In this document: piece by piece, positions 47,438 through 58,747 of the stretch
Numbering within the stretch: the stretch's first letter is position 1
Layout of the letters: each line of letters begins with the position of its first letter
Source: Pseudoneurospora amorphoporcata
Taxonomy: Eukaryota > Ascomycota > Sordariomycetes > Sordariales > Sordariaceae
Length of the DNA stretch: 64,000 bases
Direction: 5' to 3'
Assembly (NCBI GenBank): GCA_033297205.1
Contig: MU859176.1
Location: 47,763 to 111,762, forward strand
Made by a program: the position numbers and the translations under genes
The notes under the pieces: generated by a model
Databases searched by the model: none
Told to the model about the DNA's origin: nothing
What the model saw: the letters and a program-made list of their open reading frames with translations, nothing else

Positions 47438-49895
47438 CACGGGGGCCTGGTTGGCATCGTCGATGAAGTGCGCTGATGCAACTAGCGGACGTGGTAGCGC
47501 GGCTGAAGTGGTAGGTGGTATTAGGGTAACTATCGATGGTGCTCAGAAGATTCAGATCTGAGCATCTTTGTTATGTAAAGAGCAGCATGCCGAAGGGTGG
47601 ATTTCGAATATTCTGGACCTTTGGATGTGCATCTTTTTTCGGAACCAAGGGAGATAGATGGTTGTTGTTTGGCCATGAGACCTCACGGCTACATCCGTCG
47701 AATGGCAGTTAGCTACCGTAACCGGCGATATTTTCGCTGGTACTCTTTCTGGGTGTGCTTATCACCAGGTATAATATCGGATGCATGCCCAGCAGCTGCT
47801 CAGCACAGTACGGCCGATGACCATGGAATTTCCCGATGACAGTACCAAATCATAAAACAGTGGTACAGAACCTTCAACCATCTGCCCTGGGTCTGCAATT
47901 GAAGGGCTCGCTCGGGTGCTGTTGCCGAAGAAGGATGTCATTCGCAGATATCCTTTTCGTCGAGTGCTGGATCTTTCCAACGACAAATGATAGCTCGACA
48001 TTTTGACGGGTTGACTGTGCATCCCCGAGCCTACTCAGGGCCGGCCCCAAGCTCCATTCGCGGAGTAGGTGTCGCTGCATGACGGGCCCACGGCCAGCTT
48101 CGGTCACGAGATAGGCGGCGGACCGGCGGTAGTATGCGCGGTGCCGGGGACAGGGCATCGGTGAAGGAAATTAGAATGCCGCCCGTTGAGCCCTAACCCC
48201 CATATGTATTCCACACCTCGGCAACCCTCACCGGCTGAACTCGGATCCGCAAAAAGTGGAATCTTGTCCGCCTCATCATCCACTCGCGGTCGATCGCGCC
48301 GGGGCTCGGGCGGTTTTGTACGGAGAATGAGCACTGACCAAGGGGCCAAGGTCCAGTTTTGGGTGGCCCGTGATTGGCCAAGTTCATTGTTCTTGTCTGC
48401 CCGACATTTTGGCTTCCTGTGGAGCGTTTGCGGACAGCGGGTGCGATGGCGAGTTTGGTGACAGTCACAGTGACAGCGAGAGTGACAGGCCGGGGCGGCA
48501 GCTGGGCGGGCGGCGAGCAGGGGATTGTCAAATGTCAATTGATGCTCTTTTCGTCACCCTCATCACAGCCTCACTCACCATGTTGCGTCCCCCATCATCG
48601 CCTTCGATGCACTAGCATCTAGACTAGATTGCCGGCCAATCGATACAGATACGGTTTGCAGATGATGGCTTCCAATAGCCGACTGATTGCCGACGAGGAC
48701 AGTGGACAGTGGGCGGATAGATGGGCACATAGGAGAGCGCCTATCTCTGGCGGTTTCTGTTCAACAGCTTGAGGATTCTGGGGATTACCCCTTTCATCTC
48801 CCGATGGACATTCTGGAAATATTGCACGAGCGTGCCGTCATGAGAGCCTCAGGGCGTCTAGTGAGTCCAGAAGCCTTTATCATCTTCTGCTTCACTGGGA
48901 CACCTTTTGGACGATAGCCAAGAATAAAAACACCCTGCATCACTTGGCTTGACAGTTGGACATTTCTACCACCACCATCGTCTTGAAATCGTGGGTGCAG
49001 AACTGCAGATTACATGGCATCTTTTGTGTTTCCCATGGCGATGATGATCAACAAGCTCACACCAAAACAACGGGGTCGTTCCAAGAGTCCGCCAGAGTCA
49101 GAATCGCACTTCACCAAAGTGAACCAAGGTTCTTCGTGCTCTGTGCCGCGCGGGATTGGAGCACCAGAGGGGGATAGCGGGCGCTTACACGCCGCCAGTG
49201 CCATTCAACCACGGCCTCCGATTGGGCGGTTGGCGTGATTGACCTGGGACCATGCAGCCCATCAGCCTGTCTGGCATTGGCTCAAGAGATTGTTGCCAAA
49301 GCTCTTTTGGGGGCGGACAAGGGTAACACCGAGCGTGTTCTGCTATCCTCATCGAGGCAGCCAAGCACCATTGGTTCGACGGGTCGGTTGGTCTGCGGCC
49401 ACGGGAAGCAGAGGAAGGATGGCCGTCTGCGAGCAGGGTCTTGGTTTGCTTGTCTCTTTTAAATCCTTTCCCGTTCCCTCCCAAAGGTGCTTCGTCAGCC
49501 TCTTTCTTGGACTTTTCAGCTTCTACGGTTCCCTTACCCAAATATCGCCCTCTTCAGAAATTCAGTTGTCGACTGTCGTGGGGGTGGTGTGAAGGATTCC
49601 GAGAAAACGACAAACGACGACATCTTGGGCATTCGATGTGAGCCGCTTGGGAAGTTGCTGCTAGTTCAGCAATATCGGATATATACAACAACATACAAAG
49701 GACGATAGACGCCCCCGCGAACGAACAATAAGGTAGATAAGGAAGACAACAACGATATCTACGAATACCAACATAAGACGGATGAAGGGTTGAACAACCA
49801 AGGGGAAGATCGCGATATCAGACGATCCGCTGTGCTTGGGAAAAGGATAGGATTTTTTTCGGCAAGCAAAAACACAACACCAACGCAGTTCCAAA

Positions 49896-51001
49896 ATGGC
49901 GGCAAAGGGATACAGACTCCTCCGAAGGCCATGGCGAGTAAGGCGGCCACTCTACTATGGCATGGTCTTCGAGTTGCTCGGCATCGTCGCCGTCCTCGTC
50001 CTCTTCGGAATTCAACAACCAGACGTTTTCCGCACCCAATTCTGGGAGATCGGTCATCTCGCGGGATGGAACTCATCACCAAACATGATTCTCTACGCAT
50101 ACGCCAACCACCAACCCCTACCTAAGGTACCCTTTGTATGGTCACAAATGTGAGTTGCCGCCATTATCGTCAAGTGATTTTAGACTTGGGAAAATGTGTC
50201 AACTAACAAAACCACAGACTAACAGACTTTAACGTCGCCATCTCCGTCGTCTCGCTCTTCGTCCTGCTCGTCAAGATGATCATGATCATCATGAGGTTCT
50301 TCTACCCCGTCCTCGGTCTGATCGTCAGTTTGGGTCTTACGGTTCTCTACACCGTCTCCGTCTACGGCCAGGCCGGCCCCGATTACGCCGACCCCGAGCA
50401 CCCCAGCCCTGTGCCCTGGTACATCGCCAAGTCGTGCTCGGTCGCGAGGCCGTGGAACGCCGAGAAGAACTGCCAAATTGCCAAGGGCGCTTTTGCTGCC
50501 ACTATCTATATGCTGTATGTTTTGCACTCCCATTTCTCCTTCGCCCCCCACTATCTCCCGCATGGAACACGTACTAACACGACACAAAACAGATTTCTCT
50601 ACCTCTGCAACTTCATCCTCTCCATCTGGTCCATGTGGCCCAACAAGATGCTCGACCTCTACGACGACGACGACGATGACTCGGACAACGAGCACGAAAC
50701 CAAAAGCCCAAAGGGCAAGCAGCCAGTCGTCAACGTTACCGCTCTTCATGGCGGCATCGGCATCATGAACAGCAACAGCAATAGCCCCGGTACACCGGGC
50801 TACTACGGAAATAAGGAGTGGGAGATGCAGCCCACTATGCACCAGCAGCAACCTCCTACGAGCCCGAGGGCGGTGCACATGTCGGGAGCAACGGGCGGCG
50901 GTGGTTACGGTGCTCACGGGGGTGTGGAGCCACCGCTGTTCACGCCGAGGACGCAGGCTTTTCATACGCTGGATCGGAGGTTGCCTTTGAGGAGCGGTTG
51001 A
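49896..51001 (+). CDS. four-transmembrane fungal membrane protein of unknown function (319 aa)
   Basis: Exons 49896-50149, 50218-50514 and 50593-51001. Four hydrophobic segments are visible: about 20-40 (MVFELLGIVAVLVLFGI), 90-110 (VAISVVSLFVLLVKMIMII), 112-132 (FFYPVLGLIVSLGLTVLYTV) and about 172-195 (AFAATIYMLFLYLCNFILSI). The second loop carries two cysteines (KSCSV, KNCQI) that could pair outside the membrane. After the last helix come an acidic run (DLYDDDDDDSDNE) and a Ser/Pro/Gln/Gly-rich cytoplasmic-looking tail. The topology recalls MARVEL-type proteins but I see no diagnostic motif. The second intron is 78 bp, a multiple of three without a stop, so retention would insert 26 residues before the last helix. 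Its perfect TACTAAC branch site and GTATGT/CAG ends argue that it is normally spliced. Confidence 0.85.
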
Positions 51002-51767
51002 GTTATAGTTTAAAGATGCCGCTGTGGACTTGTGGAAGGGATGATGATGAGGGATGTGCGTGCGACTTGTGAAAAGTGACCGCGCAGGGGAGATGAGTCC
51101 AAGTTCACGGGATGAGAGGGTTCCATTCCATGTTTAAGTTTGGGGCACGAAAATGGTAGAAACGGCCCACGACGATGTCGGCGCTTGCTCGGGGGAAACG
51201 GACGGCTTCCACGAAAGACGGGAAAAATGAAAACCTGTAGACCGAGGGTAACTGCCATCCGAAGCCATCTTATAGGATGGAAGGACTCAACCAAAACCAG
51301 AGGATAGGGTAGCACATCTACCTCTAGGTATTCACAACGCGGAGGGGACGGAGGAAGCTGGATCTTTTTGTCTCTCCAGCAACATGATACCATCATTTCC
51401 CTCTACACATCCAGCATCCACCCATCCATCCATCATCACTGGGACCTCCTCTCCTTTTTCTTTTTCTCTTTTCTACTTTGTACATATCTTATATACCACG
51501 GGAAGGACTGGAACTGGATTGTATCATATTTAATGGCCTACCTATCAGCCATCACTGCTCAAAGAAGCAAGTCAATGTGAAAACAAAATAACAGGTCTCG
51601 ATTGTTAACTGGACTACTACATACATACCCCTTGCCACTCGTGACAACCCTCGCTCACTTGCCGGTTACCACCTCTCTCACAACATCCCTTCTCCTGTAT
51701 TCCACCACCTCTCAACTTCGGAACAGGAAACCCAAGCAAATCACCTCCTGAACCCCCAAAACTACCT
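51002..51767. other. 3'-to-3' intergenic region
   Basis: 766 bp between the convergent four-TM and GH79 genes, containing their 3' UTRs. No gene or repeat of note is seen. Confidence 0.6.
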
Positions 51768-53738
51768 TTAGACGAACTCAACCAGCGCCGCACTCCCCGC
51801 CTCAACCACCACCCCCAACGCCACGTTGCCGCCATCACTCACCCCCTTGCCCACCCACGCCCTCTCACTCTCGCCTCTTCTTGTCACATTCGCCAACCTC
51901 ACCGGCTTTCCCTCATCCAGTTCCCAATTATAGCTCCACGCATCCCAGGTAATTCCAGTAATGGCATCGCTCCCGTTAGCCATCAATCTCTTGACCACAA
52001 CGTCCTTTTTGTCCTTGAGGTAAGCGGCTGGTAAGGTGAAGTTAAACGTCACTGAAGGCCGGGGGGCAAGGGAGGAAGGAGGTAAGGGGACGAGACCTTC
52101 GCCTGAGGCGGTGGTGTTGTAGGTTTGGAGGTTTATGAGCATCAGGCGGGTGAGTGTGGTGGAGTGGTAGGCTGCGTAGGCGGAGAGGAAGGGGGTGGAG
52201 GTGATGGGGAGGTGTTTAACTGTTGCGAGAGAGGTGGAACGTGGATGGCGGGAAGAGGGGGGAGGGGCCAGGAAGGAAGCTACGGCTATGTTGCCGTAGT
52301 AAGGGGCTTTGGTGCCGATGGCGGCTTTGGTGGTGGCTATGGGTTGCCAGGAGGCGTACTGCGTGGTTTGAAGGTTAGATAATTGCGCTGAGCGGTCGGG
52401 GAGGGAGAAAGTGGGGAGTGAGGGTTTTGGGAAGGACGGAGCAGAAGGGGGATGGGTAAGGGTAGGTAGGTAGGTAGGGGCGGAAAGGAAAGGCATGGGA
52501 AGGGGTAGATAGAAAGACGTACCCGATAATTAGTACCCATGTGCATGTGTACCCTCTTGAACCCGACACTCGCAGAATAGAGGTTGAAGTCCACACCCCA
52601 GAGAGCCGCGCCAAAGGTGTTCGAAAGTCCGGGTCGGCCCTGGTGGTATAGTGAGTTGGTCTCGCCAAAGATGAGTGGTGGAGCCTCAGGATCGATAGCT
52701 TTGATCTCGTCGTACTGTACAATGTGGGCATCGACCGAAGCCTTGGTCACGGAGTGGTTCATCAAGGTCCCTTGGAGGGTAACCCCTGGGGAGGTTGCGC
52801 CACTGATGTAACTATCACCGACAAACGTTGTTAGAATCTTTCAACCCGGACAACACAATCTCTATTTGATGGTTCCCTGAACTCACTTGTGCGGAGAAAA
52901 CAGCTTAATGTTCTTGTCCTCGTTGAGTCCTTCACCCCACGCTTTCGGTGCGTTCAACTTGTATGCCAAACCGGCAAATGAAGGTGCAATGTACCCGTAG
53001 GTACCACTTTTGGCCAGGCCTGGACAATTCTTCTCGAGAAGCTTATGAATCATTCTCGTGCCGTTTAGCCATTGGTCGACATACTCTGCCTCATTCCAAC
53101 TGGGCGGCCTCACAGGACCCGTGCCAGAGATAGGGAACAGATCCGGCTCGTTGCCATATTCCCAAGCGAACAGCTTCCGGCGGCCCAAGGCCTTGCAGGC
53201 GAGCGGGACTGTGTCCAGAAGCGTCTGCCAGCCGGATGTCCCGTTGCCGCCTAGGCCTAAATTGAAGCCATGGATGAACTTGGTGTTCTTGAAGGTATTA
53301 TAGGACTCGAAGAACGAGGGACCAATGAAGATGGTGGTTGGAAAATCGGGTGAACGCTTCGGATCGATCGTGCCATCCAGACCATAGGGCAGCGAGGCAT
53401 TGTACAGGGCAAAGTCCTGGGTATTGCCGCCGACGCGGATGTACGGCTTGGTACCAATGATGTTGCCCAGGTTGTCCAGGAGATTCTCGGAGAAGGTGTT
53501 TGGACAAGAGTTGTTCCCTGCAAGCAAAGCAAAGTGCGCGTTTCAGAAGCTGTCAGATTCGGCGATCGTCCAAGGAAGTCTTACCTGCAAAGTCGGGGAA
53601 GCTAGAAAACTCGATGCTGTAGCTCACATACCCATCGAAGACCGGGTTGCTGGGCGCAGTCTCGTCGACGGATATCTGCACCGCATTGATTCCTATAGGA
53701 ACGGAAGCATAGGCGATGAGGCTCAGGATTCGCTTCAT
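51768..53738 (-). CDS. secreted beta-glucuronidase, GH79
   Basis: Four exons in transcript order: 53738-53585, 53517-52887, 52811-52523 and 52358-51768, giving 554 aa; all phases close. Residues 1-19 (MKRILSLIAYASVPIGINA) are a signal peptide. The (beta/alpha)8 catalytic domain has the acid/base E175 in WEYGNEPDL and the nucleophile E312 in LIFGETNS. Both contexts are those of GH79 enzymes, which remove glucuronic or 4-O-methyl-glucuronic acid from arabinogalactan and related glycans. The C-terminal half is the beta-sandwich expected for the family, with a long Pro/Ser-rich loop (ASFLAPPPSSRHPRSTS). Many N-glycosylation sites are present. A plant-cell-wall-degrading role is inferred from the family. 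The third intron (164 bp) is longer than the others and T-poor on the coding strand. The gene is convergent with the four-TM gene and divergent from SSADH. Confidence 0.93.
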
Positions 53739-56466
53739 GGTTGCTGAATGTAAGGGGCTAGATTATGTCGACGTCGGTTTAGAGGAAGACTGCTGCGTCC
53801 AAGTTTCCGAGACAACAACTTCATTTTCGTTCGCCGACTGGCGCTGGCATGGTATTTAGATGAAGTTGACCCATGCTGGATTTCCGTTCCCTCTCTTTTC
53901 TTTTTCTCAACACGACAGATCATGCGCGTAGTCCATTTCGGTCTCAGTGACAGACAGGCATGCTGTGTGCGAAGCCTATAGTACCACTCGGAGTTGCAAT
54001 ATGTTGTAACGGGGGACCCCGGTCGATAGACGAAAACCAAAGGGTAGTAGGCCCGGGTTGCATTCTCGTGTACTATGAGATGCGAGGGTATACGGTTGGG
54101 TAAGTTTTTGAGCTTGAATGAGGGCGATCAGCAGTGCGACATGACCAAACCCCGCAAAAAGGGCGGATGCGTTCGACCACGATCGATGGAAACCGGGGAA
54201 ATTTGTTCCATACATCACATTTCCCAGCCCCAGCTTACCATTCGAGATCCTGACGTTGATTTCGCCTTGTCATTAGTTTCCCCTTGGGCGTGATCCCATG
54301 GCTTTTCTCGACCATTATTCGCCCGAGCCGGGCTGCTTTGGATTGGTGGAAGGACTTCGACGACGAGATCTTGTAAAACGCAATATTTATCCGTCCGCTA
54401 ACGAGGGAAACTCAGAACGAAGATAACTGTTCGCCAATCCGGACAGTAGGTTGACTAGCTACTAGAACTATGAGGTCCTAGTCGTGTGGATTCGCCTCCG
54501 GGGTGCAACCTTTGGGAGAACAAGACGTTGTCTGTTACCCCGCATTCTTCGATTTAAAACTTTTTTTGGTGTGTGATCGACACCGGGTGAGTGACGGATG
54601 GACGGGGAAATGGGAGGGGATGAGGCGGGTGCTGCTCGTGGTCGTCAGGGGTCGTTCACCAGGACTCAGGGGTGCGAGGACGGCTTTTGTTTACTTCTTC
54701 TGCCAAGGCTGACCCCCATTTTGGCCTCGGTATACTTGGGGGTTGTGGTGCGGCCCGGGACCTTTCTTCAACCCCCTCTTTTACAAAGAGGGCGCGCAAA
54801 AATTCCGGGACAGTAAAAAACTCATGGGACAATCTAGAACACTAGCCCTGTATCTTCTGCCAAAGGTAGTCTGAGCTTAAAATGGAGAAAAGTGGGCATT
54901 AGCTGTAACCACTTTCCTCCTCTTCTTCTCTTACCTTTTTCTTGCCAAAAGCCTTTAAAACTGTCATTTACTATTACTTCTAGGTATCCGGAGGATGGTC
55001 CTTAACGAGACGATCCTTGTGGTTGTCTTAGTTTTTCATACGACCACAAATGACGAAGATGCAACTAAAAACGTCCTACCTTTTTCCCTTTGTTTCTAGG
55101 AATTATTACCTTTCTAGTTATATCTCAGTCAGTTTTAGTTGTATGAAAAACTAAGAACACTTTGAGGATCGCCTCGTTGAGGCCATCCTAGTGATATATT
55201 TGGTTGCTTTGTAATGTTCGATACAAGGGTTGATATTGAAGGAAAGGAAAGGAAAAAAAGCTAATGCATATATCAAATCCACTCCTTTGGGGTAATGTTT
55301 CTATAAAAGAATAACCGGAAGGAGAAAGGGAAAATATCTTTAGAATCCTCTTCTTGAGCCCTTCTTCATTGTTGTCTTAGCTTTTTGGTATCTTCATTAT
55401 TGGGCCTAAACAATGCGAGTGAACCTGGCGTTCGTTAAGGAATTTTGTAGTCATCGGCCACTTTTTGTACATCCGTACAGATGTGAACCAAAAGAGATGT
55501 CACCATTGGGTGGACCTATTCAAGCTTGGCGCTTGGCGCCCCGGTCTAGAAAAGAACAAGGGAGTTGACAACTTTTGGGAGCGTCAATGTTATGCGAGAC
55601 TACCTCCCGAAAGGATTTGTTTGAAGTTGATCTCAAGAAAGCTGACTGAAGGCGTGAAAAGGTTTCGAAGACTGAGGCCCCAGAATGTCCGTCACTGAGC
55701 CTCCTCGCCCTCGGGGCGTTCCGCCTCGGAAGAACCCTTTCACTCACGTTTCCCATGTTCATATTGGGGTTTGAGGACCGGGAGCTGTCTAATGGATCAT
55801 GGATGCTTTCTTCTCATCAAGGGCTGGAGACTATGTTCTGGAAGCTGGTGAGCAACATCATTGTATTGAGGCGATGGTTCTGTGCGCTCGCACGCGGAGT
55901 CATTTCGGTACTTTTCCGGTATCAAAGGGTTTTGGGAGAAGCCGAGGTATACGTTCGGATTGGACACCGAACATTCACGGAAGGGCACGGAGGACTCGGG
56001 AGGAGACGCGAGAGAGACAGAGAGAGAGAAGAAAGTTGGCGGTCGATGATAGCCTCCCGTCCAGCTAGGTCTTTACCCCACCTTTACCGTGGCCCGGTAT
56101 GTATACCTAGACGTCATCGAGGCTAGGTACCTAGCATTGTCTGGGGAAAACAGTCCACCAACTCCCATTGCAGGAGCGCTACCCACTAGCGGTCGTCATA
56201 GCTCTTTGCAGAAGTGTCCTGTATTATAGTGCTGCGAACTACCTTATCGACAGGACAAAACATTAAACAACAGACGACTTAACTCGACCTTCTCCAATTT
56301 CCATCTTCCCCGCGTATTACCGGCATCCCGTCACCCGCCCATCTGCATCTGAACTTGAAGCTTCCCCTCGCATTGACAGCCGCGGCCCCAGATTTCTGAA
56401 GCACCCATTCGCTGCATACTCCTCCTCTTATCCAAATCACCGACGTCGTCGAACTCGTGCTACAAG
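53739..56466. other. divergent intergenic region of GH79 and SSADH
   Basis: 2.7 kb with no supported gene. It contains an A/T-rich segment about 54.8-55.4 kb with an inverted-repeat element (54993-55188). The outer parts presumably hold the two promoters. Confidence 0.55.
54993..55188. repeat. inverted-repeat element, 196 bp (type C)
   Basis: The left arm begins GGATGGTCCTTAACGAGACG and the right arm, read inward, begins GGATGGCCTCAACGAGGCGA. The similarity continues with short gaps through CTTAGTTTTTCATAC, giving arms of about 50 bp. There is no clear target duplication and no open frame. It could be a MITE of another class or an RNA-hairpin-forming relic. Confidence 0.65.
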
Positions 56467-58251
56467 ATGGCTTTCTTACAAAGATCCCTTTTCTCCGCCT
56501 CCAGAAACGCAACCATTGTCAGATCTCGCTTCCAGACGAAATCCCTACCACTAGTACTACATTCATCGTACTCGCGACTAGCCTCCACCATGGTTCCCAA
56601 GGTGCGTAGGAGCAGACTCGGTGATGCCGGAAACAACCGCCTTTTACTAACTCCCTGCCTTAAAAGCTTAAAGATCCATCACTCTTCAAGCAGGACGTTT
56701 GCTATGTCAATGGCGAATGGGTAAAGGCCCAGTCGGGCAAGACTTTTGAAGTCAATGGTATGTGCCTCTCTGCCTGCGTTCTCATGCCGTTTGTGCCTTT
56801 GCAGTTGTGCACATATCACACACATACAACTAACTGACTAACCCCGCTTTCCACCTCCATAAGACCCAGCAACAGGCAAGCTCATCGGCACTTGTCCCGA
56901 ATTCGACGCCCAGGACACCAAGAAAGCCATCGATGCCGCTGAAGTTGCCTTCGAGACCTTCCGCCACAAGACGGGCCGCGAGCGGTCCAAGCTCCTGCGG
57001 AAATGGTACGACCTAATGGTCGAAAACCACGACGACCTGACCACCCTCATCACCTGGGAGAACGGCAAGCCGGTAGCGGACGCCAAGGGCGAAGTCACCT
57101 ACGCCGCCAACTTCTTCGAGTGGTTCAGCGAGGAAGCCCCCCGCATCTACGGCGACACCATCCCCTCCTCAGTGCCCGGTAACCGCGTATGGACTATCAA
57201 GGAGCCCGTCGGCGTGTGCGGCCTCATCACGCCCTGGAACTTCCCCGCCGCCATGATCACCCGTAAGGTTGGCCCTGCCCTGGCCGTCGGCTGCACGGTT
57301 GTCTGCAAAGCCCCCGGCGAGACGCCCTTCACAGCCCTCGCCCTCGCCGAGCTCGCCCATCGCGCCGGCATCCCTCCCGGCGTGGTCAACGTGATCACCG
57401 CTCTCGAGAACACCCCCGAGGTCGGCAGCACTTTGACCACCGACCCTGTCGTCCGCAAGATCTCCTTCACGGGCTCCACGCCCGTCGGCAAGCTGCTCAT
57501 GAAGCAGAGCTCCGGCACGCTCAAGAAGCTCTCCCTTGAACTAGGCGGCAACGCGCCCTTCATCGTCTTCGACGACGCCGACGTGGACTTGGCCGTGACA
57601 GGCGCCATCGCCTCCAAGTTCCGCTCCTCCGGCCAAACCTGCGTGTGCGCCAACCGCATCTACGTGCAGCGAGGCATCTACGATGAGTTCGCCCTGAAGT
57701 TCGCCGAGCAGGTGAAGAACAACTTCCGGGTCGGCAACGGGTTCGAGGAAGGAGTCACGCACGGCCCCCTGATCCACCACCGGGCCATCGACAAGGTCGA
57801 GCAGCACGTCCGCGACGCCGAGAAGAAGGGCGCCAAGGTGGTCGTGGGCGGCCACCAACTTGAGAAGCTGGGCCCCAACTTTTACGAGCCGACCGTCATT
57901 ACGGGTATGACCAGTGACATGGCCATGGCGTCGGAGGAGACTTTCGGGCCCGTGGCTGGCTTGTTCCCCTTTGACACGGAGGATGAGGTGGTCAAGCTGG
58001 CTAACTCGACCCAGGTCGGCTTGGCGGGATATTTCTTCTCTAGAGATATCCAGCGCTGCGTGAGGGTTGCCGAACACCTTGAGGTCGGCATGGTTGGTAT
58101 CAACACTGGTTTGATTTCGGATCCCGCGAGTCCGTTCGGTGGTGTCAAGGAGAGTGGTTTCGGAAGGGAAGGATCGCTCTATGGTATCGGAGAATACCAG
58201 GTGACCAAGATGATTACGAGCGGAGGCATGGGGCAGCCTTTGCAGAAGTGA
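56467..58251 (+). CDS. succinate-semialdehyde dehydrogenase, mitochondrial
   Basis: Exons 56467-56601, 56667-56757 and 56864-58251, giving 537 aa. The enzyme oxidises succinic semialdehyde to succinate with NAD(P)+, the last step of the GABA shunt. Aldehyde dehydrogenase landmarks are PWNFPAAMITRK, the cofactor loop FTGSTPVGK, catalytic-base E301 in LELGGNAPF and nucleophile C335 in SSGQTCVCANRIY, 34 residues apart as usual. The C-terminal EETFGPVAGLFPF and SPFGGVKESGFGREG are typical of the SSADH subgroup. The N-terminus is rich in Arg/Ser without acids until residue 47, a good mitochondrial presequence. An in-frame ATG at residue 42 (MVPK) could start a cytosolic form. The two introns lie in the first 80 codons, leaving the catalytic domain in one exon. 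Confidence 0.95.
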
Positions 58252-58747
58252 GTCGCAAAGGTAACGGGGAAAACTTTTTACGACGTCTTAATGTTCTTAT
58301 GATGATCATGCAGTAGCGATGGCCCGGCGGGTGGCGAATTTAGCATTGGAGTCGGGGTATAATGGTAGTATGGTTGATTGGCTATAAGGACACTACTGTA
58401 AAAGAAACAAAGGGCAGACACAGATGATGCTAACTGGAACCAAAGACAAAAATCTCTCGCGAGTGCAAAACTTTCCATGTCCGTTTGTCTCTCTTAATTC
58501 CTCTCTCTTGCTCTCTCTCGTTCTTTCCATGAGGGGTATCAGAAGAAACCAATCTCAAAAGGGGTATCTCTCGAAATGCAGACCCGATTCCGACCAAACC
58601 CGCAGCGATTAATTAGTATGGTAGGGTATTTGTTTTGTTTGTGTGTTGTAGTTATTAAGGAATTATTTGGAGGGAAACGTCCTGGTGTCAATACTTCCTA
58701 GTGTATCGAAGTCGAAGCGGCCCTTCGGACGCCGACGGTGCCGATGT
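58252..58747. other. 3'-to-3' intergenic region, SSADH and PH-domain gene
   Basis: About 500 bp of convergent 3' sequence with no feature beyond CT-rich stretches. Confidence 0.6.

Larger units (their letters stand above)
43529..49895. other. six-kilobase divergent intergenic region
   Basis: This lies between the start codons of the hybrid kinase (-) and the four-TM protein (+). No gene is supported; the longest frame (44733-45698, -) is compositionally odd and domainless. Simple repeats are (GT)10 at 45060-45080, T27 at 45746-45772 and A50 at 47387-47436. It probably contains long promoters or leaders for both genes, and possibly non-coding RNA. Confidence 0.5.
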
